Assembly (NCBI RefSeq): GCF_016342405.1
Contig: NZ_JAEINN010000005.1
Span: forward strand, 1-64,000
Reading direction: 5' to 3'
DNA length: 64,000 nt
Source of the DNA: Maridesulfovibrio ferrireducens
Lineage (GTDB): Bacteria; Desulfobacterota; Desulfovibrionia; Desulfovibrionales; Desulfovibrionaceae
Shown piece after piece: positions 1 to 8,843 of the stretch. Position numbers and translations under genes: made by a program. A model generated the notes under the pieces. That model saw only the letters and a program-made list of their open reading frames with translations, did not search any database and had not been told where the DNA came from. Position 1 is the stretch's first letter; each line of letters starts with the position of its first letter.

Positions 1-52
1 GGAGAAGCTGTAAAGTTAACGCAGCTTATCCTTTATGCAAAGTTCATTAGAG

Positions 53-83
53 TTGCACTTGCGAGTTGAATTCAGGTTATAAT
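53..83 (+). promoter_or_regulatory. possible sigma-70 promoter of the first gene
   Basis: A perfect TATAAT lies at 78-83. The best upstream -35 candidate is TTGCAC at 53-58, but the 19-base spacing is longer than ideal. It points into the gene starting at 161. Weak call based only on these hexamers. Confidence 0.3.
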
Positions 84-160
84 AAAGACACGCTTCATTC
101 GGACCGTCTTTTGCATGTGAATGAGTACTTGCATCTCGTAACACAATGAGGAGGCAGACC

Positions 161-514
161 ATGAACAACTCTATTAAGTCCGACGTTACAGAAGAACGGG
201 TAAAGATCGCTGAAGTAATGGCTGGCGAAAGCTCAGTTCTACATGAACTTGATTTTCAGGATGTAGCCATTTCTACAGTAGCCGTTAATACTCTTAAAAA
301 GGCCGCATCAGTCGTAATGCAAAGATTTCTTCCGGGCAGCCAACCTGAAAAACTGACTGATTCTCAGGCGATAGCCTTTTTTATAGATAGAGTTTTCTGG
401 GATCAGGATTCAAAAGGGTTGATCCTCTGTGCCGACGTTGCTACCCGCAGTTTCTGTATTCCTATACCGAGAGAACATTGGCATATGAAAACTGATCTTG
501 GGACTATTCAGTAG
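161..514 (+). CDS. hypothetical protein, 117 aa
   Basis: I do not recognise this protein. It is soluble, with no signal peptide or membrane segment, and starts MNNSIKSDV. An in-frame ATG exists at 146, but GAGGAGG at 148-154 lies between it and the ATG at 161 at ideal spacing, so 161 is the better start. The middle (KKAASVVMQRFLPG) looks helical. The C-terminal half has alternating hydrophobic residues and a CADVATRSFCIPIPREHW stretch with two cysteines. It is a single-gene unit closed by a terminator 37 bases downstream. No function can be assigned. Confidence 0.75.
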   Translation: MNNSIKSDVTEERVKIAEVMAGESSVLHELDFQDVAISTVAVNTLKKAASVVMQRFLPGSQPEKLTDSQAIAFFIDRVFWDQDSKGLILCADVATRSFCIPIPREHWHMKTDLGTIQ

Positions 515-550
515 TTATTTTTATAGCTTTTTGCAAGTATAAATAGATTA

Positions 551-577
551 ACAGGGGGTTTTGCTCCCTGTTTTTTT
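551..577 (+). terminator. rho-independent terminator
   Basis: The stem ACAGGG (551-556) pairs with CCCTGT (566-571), and seven Ts follow. It ends the hypothetical gene at 161-514. Confidence 0.8.
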
Positions 578-684
578 GTGTTTCTAATATAGATGATTAC
601 TTTTTAAAGTTATTAAAGCATAATAAAGAGGGGGCAAATTGTAAGAGGGATGTCGCTTTGAAGTGGTATTTCAAATGGTAAATT

Positions 685-722
685 AAAAAGCCTCCCACTG
701 TTTGAGTGAGAGGCTTTTTTTT
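685..722. terminator. bidirectional terminator
   Basis: AAAAAGCCTC pairs with GAGGCTTTTT around a further CACT/AGTG pairing, with A-run and T-run on the two sides. It can stop the leftward threonine aldolase transcript and any rightward read-through. Confidence 0.85.
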
Positions 723-756
723 AAATCCTGATTGTGGTGAGTCTGAATTTATACGA

Positions 757-1776
757 TTAAATCAGTTCTTTCAGCGCGCTGACAAAGTTCTCAATATCTT
801 CTTCCGTTGTTGACCATGAAGCCATCCAGCGTACTTCTCCGGTGGCTTCATTCCATACATAGAAAGGAAATTTTTCTTGCAACTGCGTGATGCAGTGCGC
901 AGGAATAATAGCAAAAACAGCATTGGTTTCGACTGGACGGGTGATCTGTACTTCACTGATTCCCTGAACCTTTTGCGCGAGAAGAGCCGCGAGTTCGTTG
1001 GATCTGCGTGCATTTTTAAGCCACAGTTCATCAGTCAGCAGAGCTTTAAACTGTGCGCCTATATAACGCATTTTAGAAACAAGCTGCATGCCCTGCTTGC
1101 GGACAAATTCAAAATTTTTACCGATTTCAGGATTAATGAAGACCGCAGCTTCAGCACACATGCATCCGTTTTTAGTGCCGCCGAAGGAAAGAACATCAAC
1201 TCCGCAATCAACGGTCATTTCTTTAAAACTGGCATCAAGCGTTGCGGCTGCGTTAGCAAGTCTGGCTCCGTCCATATGGACCAGCAGACCTTTTTCATGT
1301 GCGTAATCGCAAATAGCTTTAGTTTCAGCCAGTGTATAAACTGTTCCCAGTTCCGTATTCTGAGTTATTGAAATAACGGCGGGCTGGCTTCGGTGAACAT
1401 CTTTTTCACCAAATAGGAGGGGTTTGATTGATTCTACACTGATCTTACCGTTGACGGCTTCGGCATGAATAATTTTAACTCCGGCGACAGCTTCGACTGA
1501 TCCGCATTCGTCAACATTTATATGTGCCGTGTCGGCGCATATAACACTGTTCCAGCTTGTTGTTATATGCTTAAGAATTAGTGTATTGGTAGCTGTTCCA
1601 GTTCCCATGAAGAACACTTTTGCGTCTTTTCCGAAATGTTCTAAAAATAGATTTTTTGCTGCTTCTGAAATTGGATCATTACCGTAGGAACTCATATCAT
1701 CACTATTAGCGTTGATAATTGCTTCCATTATGACAGGATGAACTCCCGCATAGTTATCACTTGCAAATGCGCGCAT
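757..1776 (-). CDS. ltaE: low-specificity L-threonine aldolase
   Basis: PLP enzyme of the beta-eliminating lyase/threonine aldolase family, which cleaves threonine or allo-threonine to glycine and acetaldehyde in the cytoplasm. The N-terminus MRAFASDNYAGVHP is typical. A glycine loop (FFMGTGTATN), the VHMDGARLANA motif and SFGGTKNG follow, the last holding the Schiff-base lysine (about residue 202). The frame opens 16 codons further upstream at 1824, but GGAGA stands eight bases before the ATG at 1776 and the family begins here, giving 339 aa, the usual length. It is monocistronic, divergent from the metal ABC genes, and ends at the terminator at 685-722. Confidence 0.92.
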   Translation of the reverse strand: MRAFASDNYAGVHPVIMEAIINANSDDMSSYGNDPISEAAKNLFLEHFGKDAKVFFMGTGTATNTLILKHITTSWNSVICADTAHINVDECGSVEAVAGVKIIHAEAVNGKISVESIKPLLFGEKDVHRSQPAVISITQNTELGTVYTLAETKAICDYAHEKGLLVHMDGARLANAAATLDASFKEMTVDCGVDVLSFGGTKNGCMCAEAAVFINPEIGKNFEFVRKQGMQLVSKMRYIGAQFKALLTDELWLKNARRSNELAALLAQKVQGISEVQITRPVETNAVFAIIPAHCITQLQEKFPFYVWNEATGEVRWMASWSTTEEDIENFVSALKELI

Positions 1777-2004
1777 TTTATTTGTCTCCGAATAATTGAT
1801 TAAGTAGGTCTTATTGGCTGCCAATACTTACCGATTTGTCGATCAAGGCGCAAGCATGCTAATCTGTTATTAATTATAAAAAAGAAGTTACGTCGTTGTT
1901 TTTGTTGTAAAAAGGATTATTGTGACATTATATTGGATGTGTATGTTTTAATTTCGGTTTAATTATATGCTCGTTATCGAGTCTGCCGGAGGTTTTTTAC
2001 TGCA

Positions 2005-2829
2005 ATGAACTCCGAAAAAGTTATAAGTTTTTCGAATGTTAGTTTCGGATATGGCCCTCATGACGTCATAGATGACGTGAGTTTTGATATTTTAAAAGGC
2101 GATTATCTTGCTGTGCTCGGCCCGAACGGAGGAGGCAAGACAACATTGCTTAAGCTCTTGCTGGGTCTGCTTAAGCCTAAGAAAGGTTGTGTTGAGATTC
2201 TTGGAAAAGCGCCCGGGAAGCATGGCGGACAGATAGGGTATATGCCCCAGTATACATCTGTTTCGGAAAGTTTTCCGATTACAGTGCGCGATGCTGTTCT
2301 TATGGGAAAAGTTTCTCCCGGTATTAAAGGTGTTTTCGGTATAAGGTTTGCCAGTAATGCTTCTGCTGAGGTAGAAAAAGCTCTTGATCGTGTGGGAATG
2401 CTCCCGTTTATCAATCGTAGAATTTCAGATCTTTCAGGTGGTCAGAAACAGCGTGTGTTTATTGCTCGCGCTATTGTTGATGAACCTCAAATTATATTAC
2501 TTGATGAACCGACGGCGAGCGTTGATCAGGCTGGCAAAAACAGTTTGTACTGTTTGCTTCGGGAATTGAATCAAGAGATGACGGTGATTATGGTCAGCCA
2601 TGATATATCTGTTCTTGGACAGGGGGTTAAGTCGGTGGCATGTGTGAATAGAAAAGTTCATATGCATGATCAGCCTAAAATAACCCGCGAATTGTTAAGT
2701 GAAGCTTACGGAGAAACCGAGCGCGGATCATGTCCCATTGAGCTTGTTACGCATGGAGAGCTTCCACATAGGGTTCTTGAATTTCATGCTGAATCTGAGG
2801 ATAAGCCGGAAGGAGATTGGCATGATTGA
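2005..2829 (+). CDS. znuC: zinc/manganese-type ABC transporter ATPase
   Basis: Cytoplasmic ATPase of a cluster 9 (ZnuC/MntB/TroB type) metal importer, 274 aa. The Walker A GPNGGGKT is at about 39-46, the signature LSGGQKQR follows, and the Walker B is IILLDEPTASVD. A C-terminal tail of about 40 residues follows the H-loop (MVSHDIS). The ATG is preceded by CCGGAGG. The gene overlaps the permease gene by 8 bases, so the two are translationally coupled. The substrate is inferred from the family (Zn, Mn or Fe) and cannot be settled here. No binding-protein gene lies next to it. Confidence 0.88.
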   Translation: MNSEKVISFSNVSFGYGPHDVIDDVSFDILKGDYLAVLGPNGGGKTTLLKLLLGLLKPKKGCVEILGKAPGKHGGQIGYMPQYTSVSESFPITVRDAVLMGKVSPGIKGVFGIRFASNASAEVEKALDRVGMLPFINRRISDLSGGQKQRVFIARAIVDEPQIILLDEPTASVDQAGKNSLYCLLRELNQEMTVIMVSHDISVLGQGVKSVACVNRKVHMHDQPKITRELLSEAYGETERGSCPIELVTHGELPHRVLEFHAESEDKPEGDWHD

Positions 2830-3637
2830 GTCACTTAGTTACGAATTTATGCAGAATGCCTTGATCGCCGGAGTGCTGGCTTCCATCATCTGCGGAATTA
2901 TCGGGGCGCTTGTTGTTGTTAACAGAGTAGTGCTCCTTGCCGGAGGAATTGCTCATGCTTCGTATGGCGGAGTAGGTTTAGCGTTTTTTCTAGGTCTTCC
3001 TATGCTTCCGGTTACAGCGGCTTTTGCCGTGTGCGCGGCGTTGCTTATGGCGCTTGTTACCATGCGGGTGAAAGATAGAGCTGATACTTTCATAGGCGTT
3101 ATGTGGGCGGGAGGTATGGCTCTGGGTATTATCCTGCTTGATATTACCCCCGGCTATAATGTCGATCTGATGAGTTATCTTTTCGGGGGGATACTTGCCA
3201 CTCCAAATTCTGATTTAGTGCTGATGGCGGTGCTGGCAGGGATTGTGCTATCGGTTGTTTTTGTTTGTTACAAAGGGTTCTGGGCCATGTCTTTTGATGA
3301 AGATTTTGCCCGCGCCAGAGGCGTGCCTGTCACATTGCTTTATTTTTTGATGCTTGCTTTGATTGCTCTAAGCGTAGTTATGGTAATCCGTGTTGTCGGA
3401 CTTATTCTGGTTATTGCGCTTTTGACGATCCCTCCGCAGATAGCGGAAAGCAGAACATCCTCACTTCATACAATGATGATTCTTTCAATCTTGCTCAGTA
3501 TGTTTTTTTGCGTGACTGGATTGTTGTTATCTTATGAATTTGATGTGTCTTCAGGGGCAACAATTATTGCAGTAAGTGTCGTGGGGTTTGCTCTTTCTCT
3601 TTTACTTAATAAGATCAAAGGGCGTTCGGCTGCATAA
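2822..3637 (+). CDS. znuB: ABC-3 family metal permease
   Basis: Inner-membrane permease of the same importer, 271 aa with about eight hydrophobic segments. It carries the ABC-3 signature region LAGGIAHASYGGVG near the N-terminus. The frame is open from 2699, but that region lies inside the ATPase gene. The ATG at 2822 follows GGAGATTGGC and begins MIESLSYEFMQNALIAG, the normal family start. It overlaps the stop of the ATPase gene and ends just before a strong terminator. ZnuB, MntC and TroC cannot be separated by sequence reading alone. Confidence 0.88.
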   Translation: MIESLSYEFMQNALIAGVLASIICGIIGALVVVNRVVLLAGGIAHASYGGVGLAFFLGLPMLPVTAAFAVCAALLMALVTMRVKDRADTFIGVMWAGGMALGIILLDITPGYNVDLMSYLFGGILATPNSDLVLMAVLAGIVLSVVFVCYKGFWAMSFDEDFARARGVPVTLLYFLMLALIALSVVMVIRVVGLILVIALLTIPPQIAESRTSSLHTMMILSILLSMFFCVTGLLLSYEFDVSSGATIIAVSVVGFALSLLLNKIKGRSAA

Positions 3638-3656
3638 AAATTGTGATTATAAATTT

Positions 3657-3695
3657 AAAAAGCCGCGTTTCCAGATTGATGGAAACGCGGCTTTT
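3657..3695. terminator. bidirectional terminator between convergent genes
   Basis: A perfect 15-base stem (AAAAGCCGCGTTTCC with its complement) has an 8-base loop. It serves the metal transporter genes on the left and the P-type ATPase on the right. Confidence 0.93.
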
Positions 3696-3699
3696 CAGT

Positions 3700-6189
3700 T
3701 TATTTTCTATGGTGGGAGAACCTGCTGAAGATTGGTTCATTTGCTATTTTGATGAATCCCTGATTATGTTCAGCTTTGTTGTCCATCATTCGGTAAGCCG
3801 CCAGTTTGAATATGTCCTGCACAACCATCCATACTAGATTATAGACCCAGACCCATAAAATATGAATCCAAGGTATGGCGGGTACGAGCCATCCCATGCC
3901 GCAGATGAATGCTGCAAAAAGCTGTGTTCCGATAATGGCCCAGAATAATTTCGGTGCGGGATACGGAGATTTCCAGAAAGCTTTTTTGGTGCGGGTTACG
4001 AACAGCATAAGATGTCCGCCTGCAACTAGTTGCAGGAAGAGCATGGTCTGGAGTTGTTCAACCGGATAATGAAATATATCCCGTCCGAGCCAGAGCATTC
4101 CGAATGTTTCAATAACGGCAAGGAAACCCAGAATGCTTGAAATTCCTAAGACACGGCCCATCTGCCAGCGGACAGGCTTTGGATCAAGCCATGTGTTGTC
4201 GTAGGCAATGGTCATAATCGGAATGTCGTCAAGCAGTGCCAGCATGATGATCATGACTGCTGTGAGCGGGTAGAAATCAAAGACCAGCATAGCCAGAACC
4301 ACGAATGCCATAATGTCGATAGTCATGGCGATGCGGTAGATGGTGTAGCTCATCATGCGTTCGAAGATTCTCCGCGCTTCTTCCACTGCTTTAATAATGA
4401 CTGATAAACCGGGTTCGGTGAGGATTAAATCTGCTGCGGCTCTGGCCGCATCGGTCGCACCTGAAACCGCTATCCCTGCGTCTGCCTGTTTGAGTGCGGG
4501 AGCGTCATTAACGCCGTCTCCAGTCATTGCTACGATGTGTCCGCGTTCCTGCAACGCTTTTACGATGGCATATTTATGTTCAGGGAATACCCGTGCGAAG
4601 CCGTCGGCTTGTTCAATCATTTCGGACTGAGTTGAAGTCAGGTGCGCGGGATCTGCGTTTTCGCCGAGCAATTCTGAAACGGGGTGCATATTGGTTCCCA
4701 TTCCGAGCTGTCCCGCAGTTTCTCTGCCGATAGCAGTATCGTCTCCAGTAACCATTTTAACTTGAATGCCGTGTTTTACGGCCTGTGCAATGGTTTCTTT
4801 TGAATCATCACGAGGTGGATCGAACAGAGATAAAATACCTAGAAAATCCCATCCTCCGGTCTCATTGCTTTTGGCGACTCCCAGCGAGCGGAAACCTTTT
4901 GCCGCAAAATCGTTAATTGCTGAATCAGCTCTTTCGCGATCTGGTCCGGTTATCTTTGCAAGGTCAAGAATGACTTGCGGTGCTCCTTTTGTTACTTTGA
5001 ACTGAGAGTTCTCTGTGGTGATGGAGCCTTCTGTTCTTTTGCGTATCGGATCAAAAGGGGAGAAGGAGGTTTGTTTGTATCCTGTGAAAATAGATTTATC
5101 CGCAATACCTTTTAAAACCGCAAGGTCGATGGCGTCACCGTTTTCTTCTTTTGAGGCAAGGGCGGCCATAAATATTAAATTGTCTTTATCCGGTGCAGAG
5201 AAAATAATAGGTTCGCCGAGGTCCAGCTGATTCTTAGTCAGAGTTCCGGTTTTATCCGAGCATAGAATATCAATTCCAGCCATTTCTTCAATGGCTTGTA
5301 ACTTGGACACAATTGCTTTTTTCTTGGAAAGGGAAAGAGCTCCGAGCGCCATGGTGACTGACAGAACCGCCGGCATTGCCACCGGAATTGAGGCGACAAC
5401 CAGAATGAGTACAAATTGAATGAGTTTGATCAGCGGTTCGCCGCGTAGAAGCTCGGTAACAACAAGAATCATTGCCAGACCTATGGCGACGAATATCAGA
5501 AAATCTCCGACCTTCATGACTGCTTTTTGGAAATGAGAGGCTGTTCCGGCACTTTCTACAAGTTTTGCAGTGCGTCCGAAAAATGTTTCTGCACCTGTTG
5601 CAGTGACGACAGCTTCCATTTCTCCCTGTTTCGCAACTGATCCTGAGAAAGCTTCATTACCGGATTTCTTGTTGACCGGTAATGATTCACCTGTAAGTGC
5701 GGATTGGTCGACGCTGAGATATTCCCCTTCGGTCAAAACAACATCTGCTGGAATTACATCCCCTAATCTGATGCGGACAATGTCACCGGGAACAAGGTTT
5801 GTCGCGTCAATTTCATTCCAAAGACCATCTCGCTGAACTCTTGCTTTCAGAGCCATTTGATTTTTCAGAGCATCAAGGGCGTTAGAAGCTTTGGCTTCTT
5901 CCCAGAATCCGATTGCTGCGTTGAAAATGAGAAGTACCATTATGATTGAAAAGTCTACCCAGTCCTGCACTATTAATGATAGCAGGGCCGCCGCTTCGAT
6001 CATCCAGGGAATCGGTCCCCAAAAATAGCTTAGAAGCTTTTTTAACGGGCTGACGGTTTCCGTCTTTAAAGCATTTTGACCGTATTTATCGAGGCGGATA
6101 CGAGCCTCGGGAGAGGTTAAACCTTTTGAACTAGAGTTTAAGTCTTTAAATATTTTATTGATATCCTGAGTAGATTCGTGCTTACCCAT
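3700..6189 (-). CDS. plasma-membrane proton-efflux P-type ATPase (P3A)
   Basis: Integral membrane cation pump of 829 aa, the length of bacterial and archaeal P3A ATPases. Visible landmarks are the TGES actuator loop (166-169), the SIPVAMPAV transmembrane 4 motif (267-275), the phosphorylated aspartate D312 in SDKTGTLTKN, and the hinge TGDGVNDAPALKQADAG. In transmembrane 6 the motif LLDDIPIMTIAYDN corresponds to the plant LNDGTIMTIS region, whose aspartate carries the proton, so H+ export is likely. AAGGGGAG precedes the ATG. It is a single gene converging on the metal importer genes. The P3A assignment is firm. Physiological direction and role (pH homeostasis or membrane potential) are inference. 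Confidence 0.92.
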   Translation of the reverse strand: MGKHESTQDINKIFKDLNSSSKGLTSPEARIRLDKYGQNALKTETVSPLKKLLSYFWGPIPWMIEAAALLSLIVQDWVDFSIIMVLLIFNAAIGFWEEAKASNALDALKNQMALKARVQRDGLWNEIDATNLVPGDIVRIRLGDVIPADVVLTEGEYLSVDQSALTGESLPVNKKSGNEAFSGSVAKQGEMEAVVTATGAETFFGRTAKLVESAGTASHFQKAVMKVGDFLIFVAIGLAMILVVTELLRGEPLIKLIQFVLILVVASIPVAMPAVLSVTMALGALSLSKKKAIVSKLQAIEEMAGIDILCSDKTGTLTKNQLDLGEPIIFSAPDKDNLIFMAALASKEENGDAIDLAVLKGIADKSIFTGYKQTSFSPFDPIRKRTEGSITTENSQFKVTKGAPQVILDLAKITGPDRERADSAINDFAAKGFRSLGVAKSNETGGWDFLGILSLFDPPRDDSKETIAQAVKHGIQVKMVTGDDTAIGRETAGQLGMGTNMHPVSELLGENADPAHLTSTQSEMIEQADGFARVFPEHKYAIVKALQERGHIVAMTGDGVNDAPALKQADAGIAVSGATDAARAAADLILTEPGLSVIIKAVEEARRIFERMMSYTIYRIAMTIDIMAFVVLAMLVFDFYPLTAVMIIMLALLDDIPIMTIAYDNTWLDPKPVRWQMGRVLGISSILGFLAVIETFGMLWLGRDIFHYPVEQLQTMLFLQLVAGGHLMLFVTRTKKAFWKSPYPAPKLFWAIIGTQLFAAFICGMGWLVPAIPWIHILWVWVYNLVWMVVQDIFKLAAYRMMDNKAEHNQGFIKIANEPIFSRFSHHRK

Positions 6190-6283
6190 TGTTCTCCCCT
6201 TGAGTTAGGATGCAGTATAGAACGAGCATTAATTCTATTTATTTCATACATAACATGGAGCGGAGAGTGATACAATCGCAGAT

Positions 6284-6324
6284 AAAAAAACTCCCGGCCT
6301 TAATACAAAGGCCGGGAGTTTTAA
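6284..6324 (-). terminator. rho-independent terminator of the first chemoreceptor gene
   Basis: AAAACTCCCGGCC pairs with GGCCGGGAGTTTT around a short loop, 23 bases downstream of the chemoreceptor stop on the minus strand. Confidence 0.9.
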
Positions 6325-6346
6325 TTGTTATACCGGGTGGAAGATA

Positions 6347-8611
6347 TTAATCATTATCTCTGAGTTTATCTATAAGATGTTTCAGATCCGAAGCCAGCCT
6401 TGCCAGATCTCCTATAGCCTGATTGGCCTGGAGCATACCTTCAGATGTTTCGGATGAAACAACTTTGATATCTTCAATTGCTCGGTTGATGTCTTCACTT
6501 GCATTAGATTGTTCCTCGGAAGCCGTTGCAATGGAGCGAACCTGATCTGAAGTGGATTGAACCAGTTCAAGTATTTGTGAAAGGGACTGTTTTGACTCGT
6601 TAGCAAATTCAGTTGCCTTGTCTACGGCGACGGCAGCACTCTCAACACTTTCAATGTTCTTATTTGCTCCAGCCTGAATATTGTTGATAGCCAGCCCAAC
6701 TTCTTTAGTGGCTTCCATTGTTTTTTCTGCCAGTTTGCGAACTTCATCTGCAACAACCGCAAATCCTCGTCCTGCATCACCAGCGCGGGCGGCTTCAATT
6801 GCGGCGTTAAGTGCGAGCAGATTAGTCTGGTCCGCAATGTCGGTAATGACGTTCATAACAGTTCCGATGGCTTCGGCTTGTTTGCCGAGTTCATCCATAT
6901 TTGTTTTCAGTGTTTCCGAGTGCGAGTTAACGGCAAGAATAGAGTTTACAGAATTATCAACGATGGCAGAGCCTGATTCTGCATTCTGTCTGGTTTGATC
7001 AGCGCTTTCTGCCGCTTCTGAAGCATTACGGGCGACTTCGAGAACAGTGGCGTTCATCTCTTCCATCGCAACGGCTGTTTCAGAGATGCGTTGTTGCTGG
7101 GTGTCGGTACCGTGTGTGACTTCCTCAACTTGCGCTGACAATTCTTCTGATGCCGATGAAAGATCGTTAACCAAGCCTTCAAGCATATCTGCCGCCTCGA
7201 GCATTCCTTCTGCTTTTGCGCTTTCTGCGGCAACTTTGGCAACTTCAGCTTCAGCTTTTGCTTCATGTGCTTTGAGTGTTTCTTCTTTACTTTGTTCACT
7301 GAGTAGGTTTGCTTCGCCTATTTTGGTTTTGAGGCTGGTAATCATCTGCTCTAGAGAATCCTTAAGGATTCCCATTTCTCCTGAAAACTTACCTTTGAGT
7401 GAAGATTCTAAATCACCACCGGCAACTTTACTGGAAAAATCAACAAGACGATTCAGAGGTTTGTTTAGCCCTTTACGTATAAGGTAGATACAAATCACAG
7501 TCGCAATAATTATAAATAATAGTGCGGATAAAGCAGAGTTCTGTTCAATTGAGTGAATTGTGTCATCAAATTGACCTTTCTGTTTCAACACTGAGGCATC
7601 AATATTATCGACATATACGCCCATTCCTATAATCCAGCCCCATGGTTCAAAAAGTTTTACATATGACAATTTAGGCGCATCTTTACCTGTGCCCGGTTTA
7701 TTCCACCAGTAATATACATAGCCTGCTCCGTTGTTTTGCTGAACAGTTTTGACCATTTCAACAAATAACTTTTTACCCTTGGCATCTGCTATTCCTGAAA
7801 TGTCTTTGCCGTTCAAGGCTGGCTTCATCGGATGCATGATCATTTTCGGTCCAGAATCATTAACCCAGAAATACTTCTCTGTTCCGAGTTTCATTTTTGC
7901 TACTTGGGCGAGAGCTTCTTTTTTCATTTCAGTGGTGATATCTTCAACCCATGCCCCTGTTCCGATAATCCAACCCAACTTAGGCAGTATTTTTACATAT
8001 GAAATTTTAAGCTTGGGTTCGGTTTCTCCCGGGCGGGCCCAATGATATGCAATTGTCCCTTCTCCTTTTGTTTCGGCGATGCGGGTCATATCTTTGATGA
8101 AGTAAATTCCTTTAGAATCTTTCAAGTCCGATAAGTCTTTTCCAAGTAGAGATTTATTGGGGTGGACTACCATGCGGTTTTCTATATCGTTAATCCAGAC
8201 ATAGTTGTCTGTGTCGTATCTTGCTGCATCAACGAGGCTTTTAATCCGTTCTTCAAGAATTTCTTTTGGCAGGATTCCATCAAATTTATCATATAATGCT
8301 TCAGCTTGGGTAACAACAGTGTCCACAACTTGTTTAAGAGATTCCATTTCCTGTTTTTTTAATGTTTCAATATCTTGTGAGCGTTCATAATATGAATTTA
8401 CTACGCTGTATGCCAGATCAACTGAGTCCTTTAGTTTTCCTTTTTCTTCAGTTTCTATTTCGCGTCGATATTCACTTGAACGTTTATCGATAAATCCTTC
8501 TAAATTAAAATTAAAGAATGAAGAAATAAATATTCCTTCAATCAGCAAGGCTCCCACAATGAGAATTGTAATTCTGACAGCCACGGATTGCAGTGGGGAT
8601 ACTTTTTTCAT
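6347..8611 (-). CDS. methyl-accepting chemotaxis protein with tandem Cache domains
   Basis: Transmembrane chemoreceptor, 754 aa. Transmembrane 1 is at about 13-35. The periplasmic sensor holds two similar sCache_2-type units (about 136-222 and 246-332). Each has a Y-x-W-x-N-D start, a MHP/VHP motif, and an ending like WIIGTGAWV or WIIGMGVYV. Transmembrane 2 is at about 360-378, then HAMP, a coiled coil rich in Ala/Glu/Lys (440-475) and the signalling domain. The hairpin tip [20 protein letters not shown] (591-610) is canonical. Cache_2 units often bind small organic acids, but the ligand here is unknown. It is monocistronic, next to a second receptor gene in the same direction. Confidence 0.93.
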   Translation of the reverse strand: MKKVSPLQSVAVRITILIVGALLIEGIFISSFFNFNLEGFIDKRSSEYRREIETEEKGKLKDSVDLAYSVVNSYYERSQDIETLKKQEMESLKQVVDTVVTQAEALYDKFDGILPKEILEERIKSLVDAARYDTDNYVWINDIENRMVVHPNKSLLGKDLSDLKDSKGIYFIKDMTRIAETKGEGTIAYHWARPGETEPKLKISYVKILPKLGWIIGTGAWVEDITTEMKKEALAQVAKMKLGTEKYFWVNDSGPKMIMHPMKPALNGKDISGIADAKGKKLFVEMVKTVQQNNGAGYVYYWWNKPGTGKDAPKLSYVKLFEPWGWIIGMGVYVDNIDASVLKQKGQFDDTIHSIEQNSALSALLFIIIATVICIYLIRKGLNKPLNRLVDFSSKVAGGDLESSLKGKFSGEMGILKDSLEQMITSLKTKIGEANLLSEQSKEETLKAHEAKAEAEVAKVAAESAKAEGMLEAADMLEGLVNDLSSASEELSAQVEEVTHGTDTQQQRISETAVAMEEMNATVLEVARNASEAAESADQTRQNAESGSAIVDNSVNSILAVNSHSETLKTNMDELGKQAEAIGTVMNVITDIADQTNLLALNAAIEAARAGDAGRGFAVVADEVRKLAEKTMEATKEVGLAINNIQAGANKNIESVESAAVAVDKATEFANESKQSLSQILELVQSTSDQVRSIATASEEQSNASEDINRAIEDIKVVSSETSEGMLQANQAIGDLARLASDLKHLIDKLRDND

Positions 8612-8784
8612 AATTTCTCCTAATTCCTTTCTGTGATAGGGATTCGTGATTAATATTGATTTTTTTTGATATAAAATTTAGGGCTAAATTATAGAGAGAA
8701 TAACAAAAGTTTCTATCATTTTTATATTATATTTAAAAAAATAAGTCACTATCAAATCGTTTTTTAAGTGTAGGTAAGGATATT

Positions 8785-8828
8785 ATAAAAAAAGGGCGAA
8801 CTTCGTAAAAGTTCGCCCTTGGTTTTTT
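8785..8828 (-). terminator. rho-independent terminator of the second chemoreceptor gene
   Basis: AAGGGCGAACTT pairs with AAGTTCGCCCTT around a 5-base loop, flanked by an A-run, which is the T-run on the minus strand. It lies 16 bases after the second chemoreceptor stop. Confidence 0.9.
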
Positions 8829-8843
8829 ATATGTAGTTTTAAA

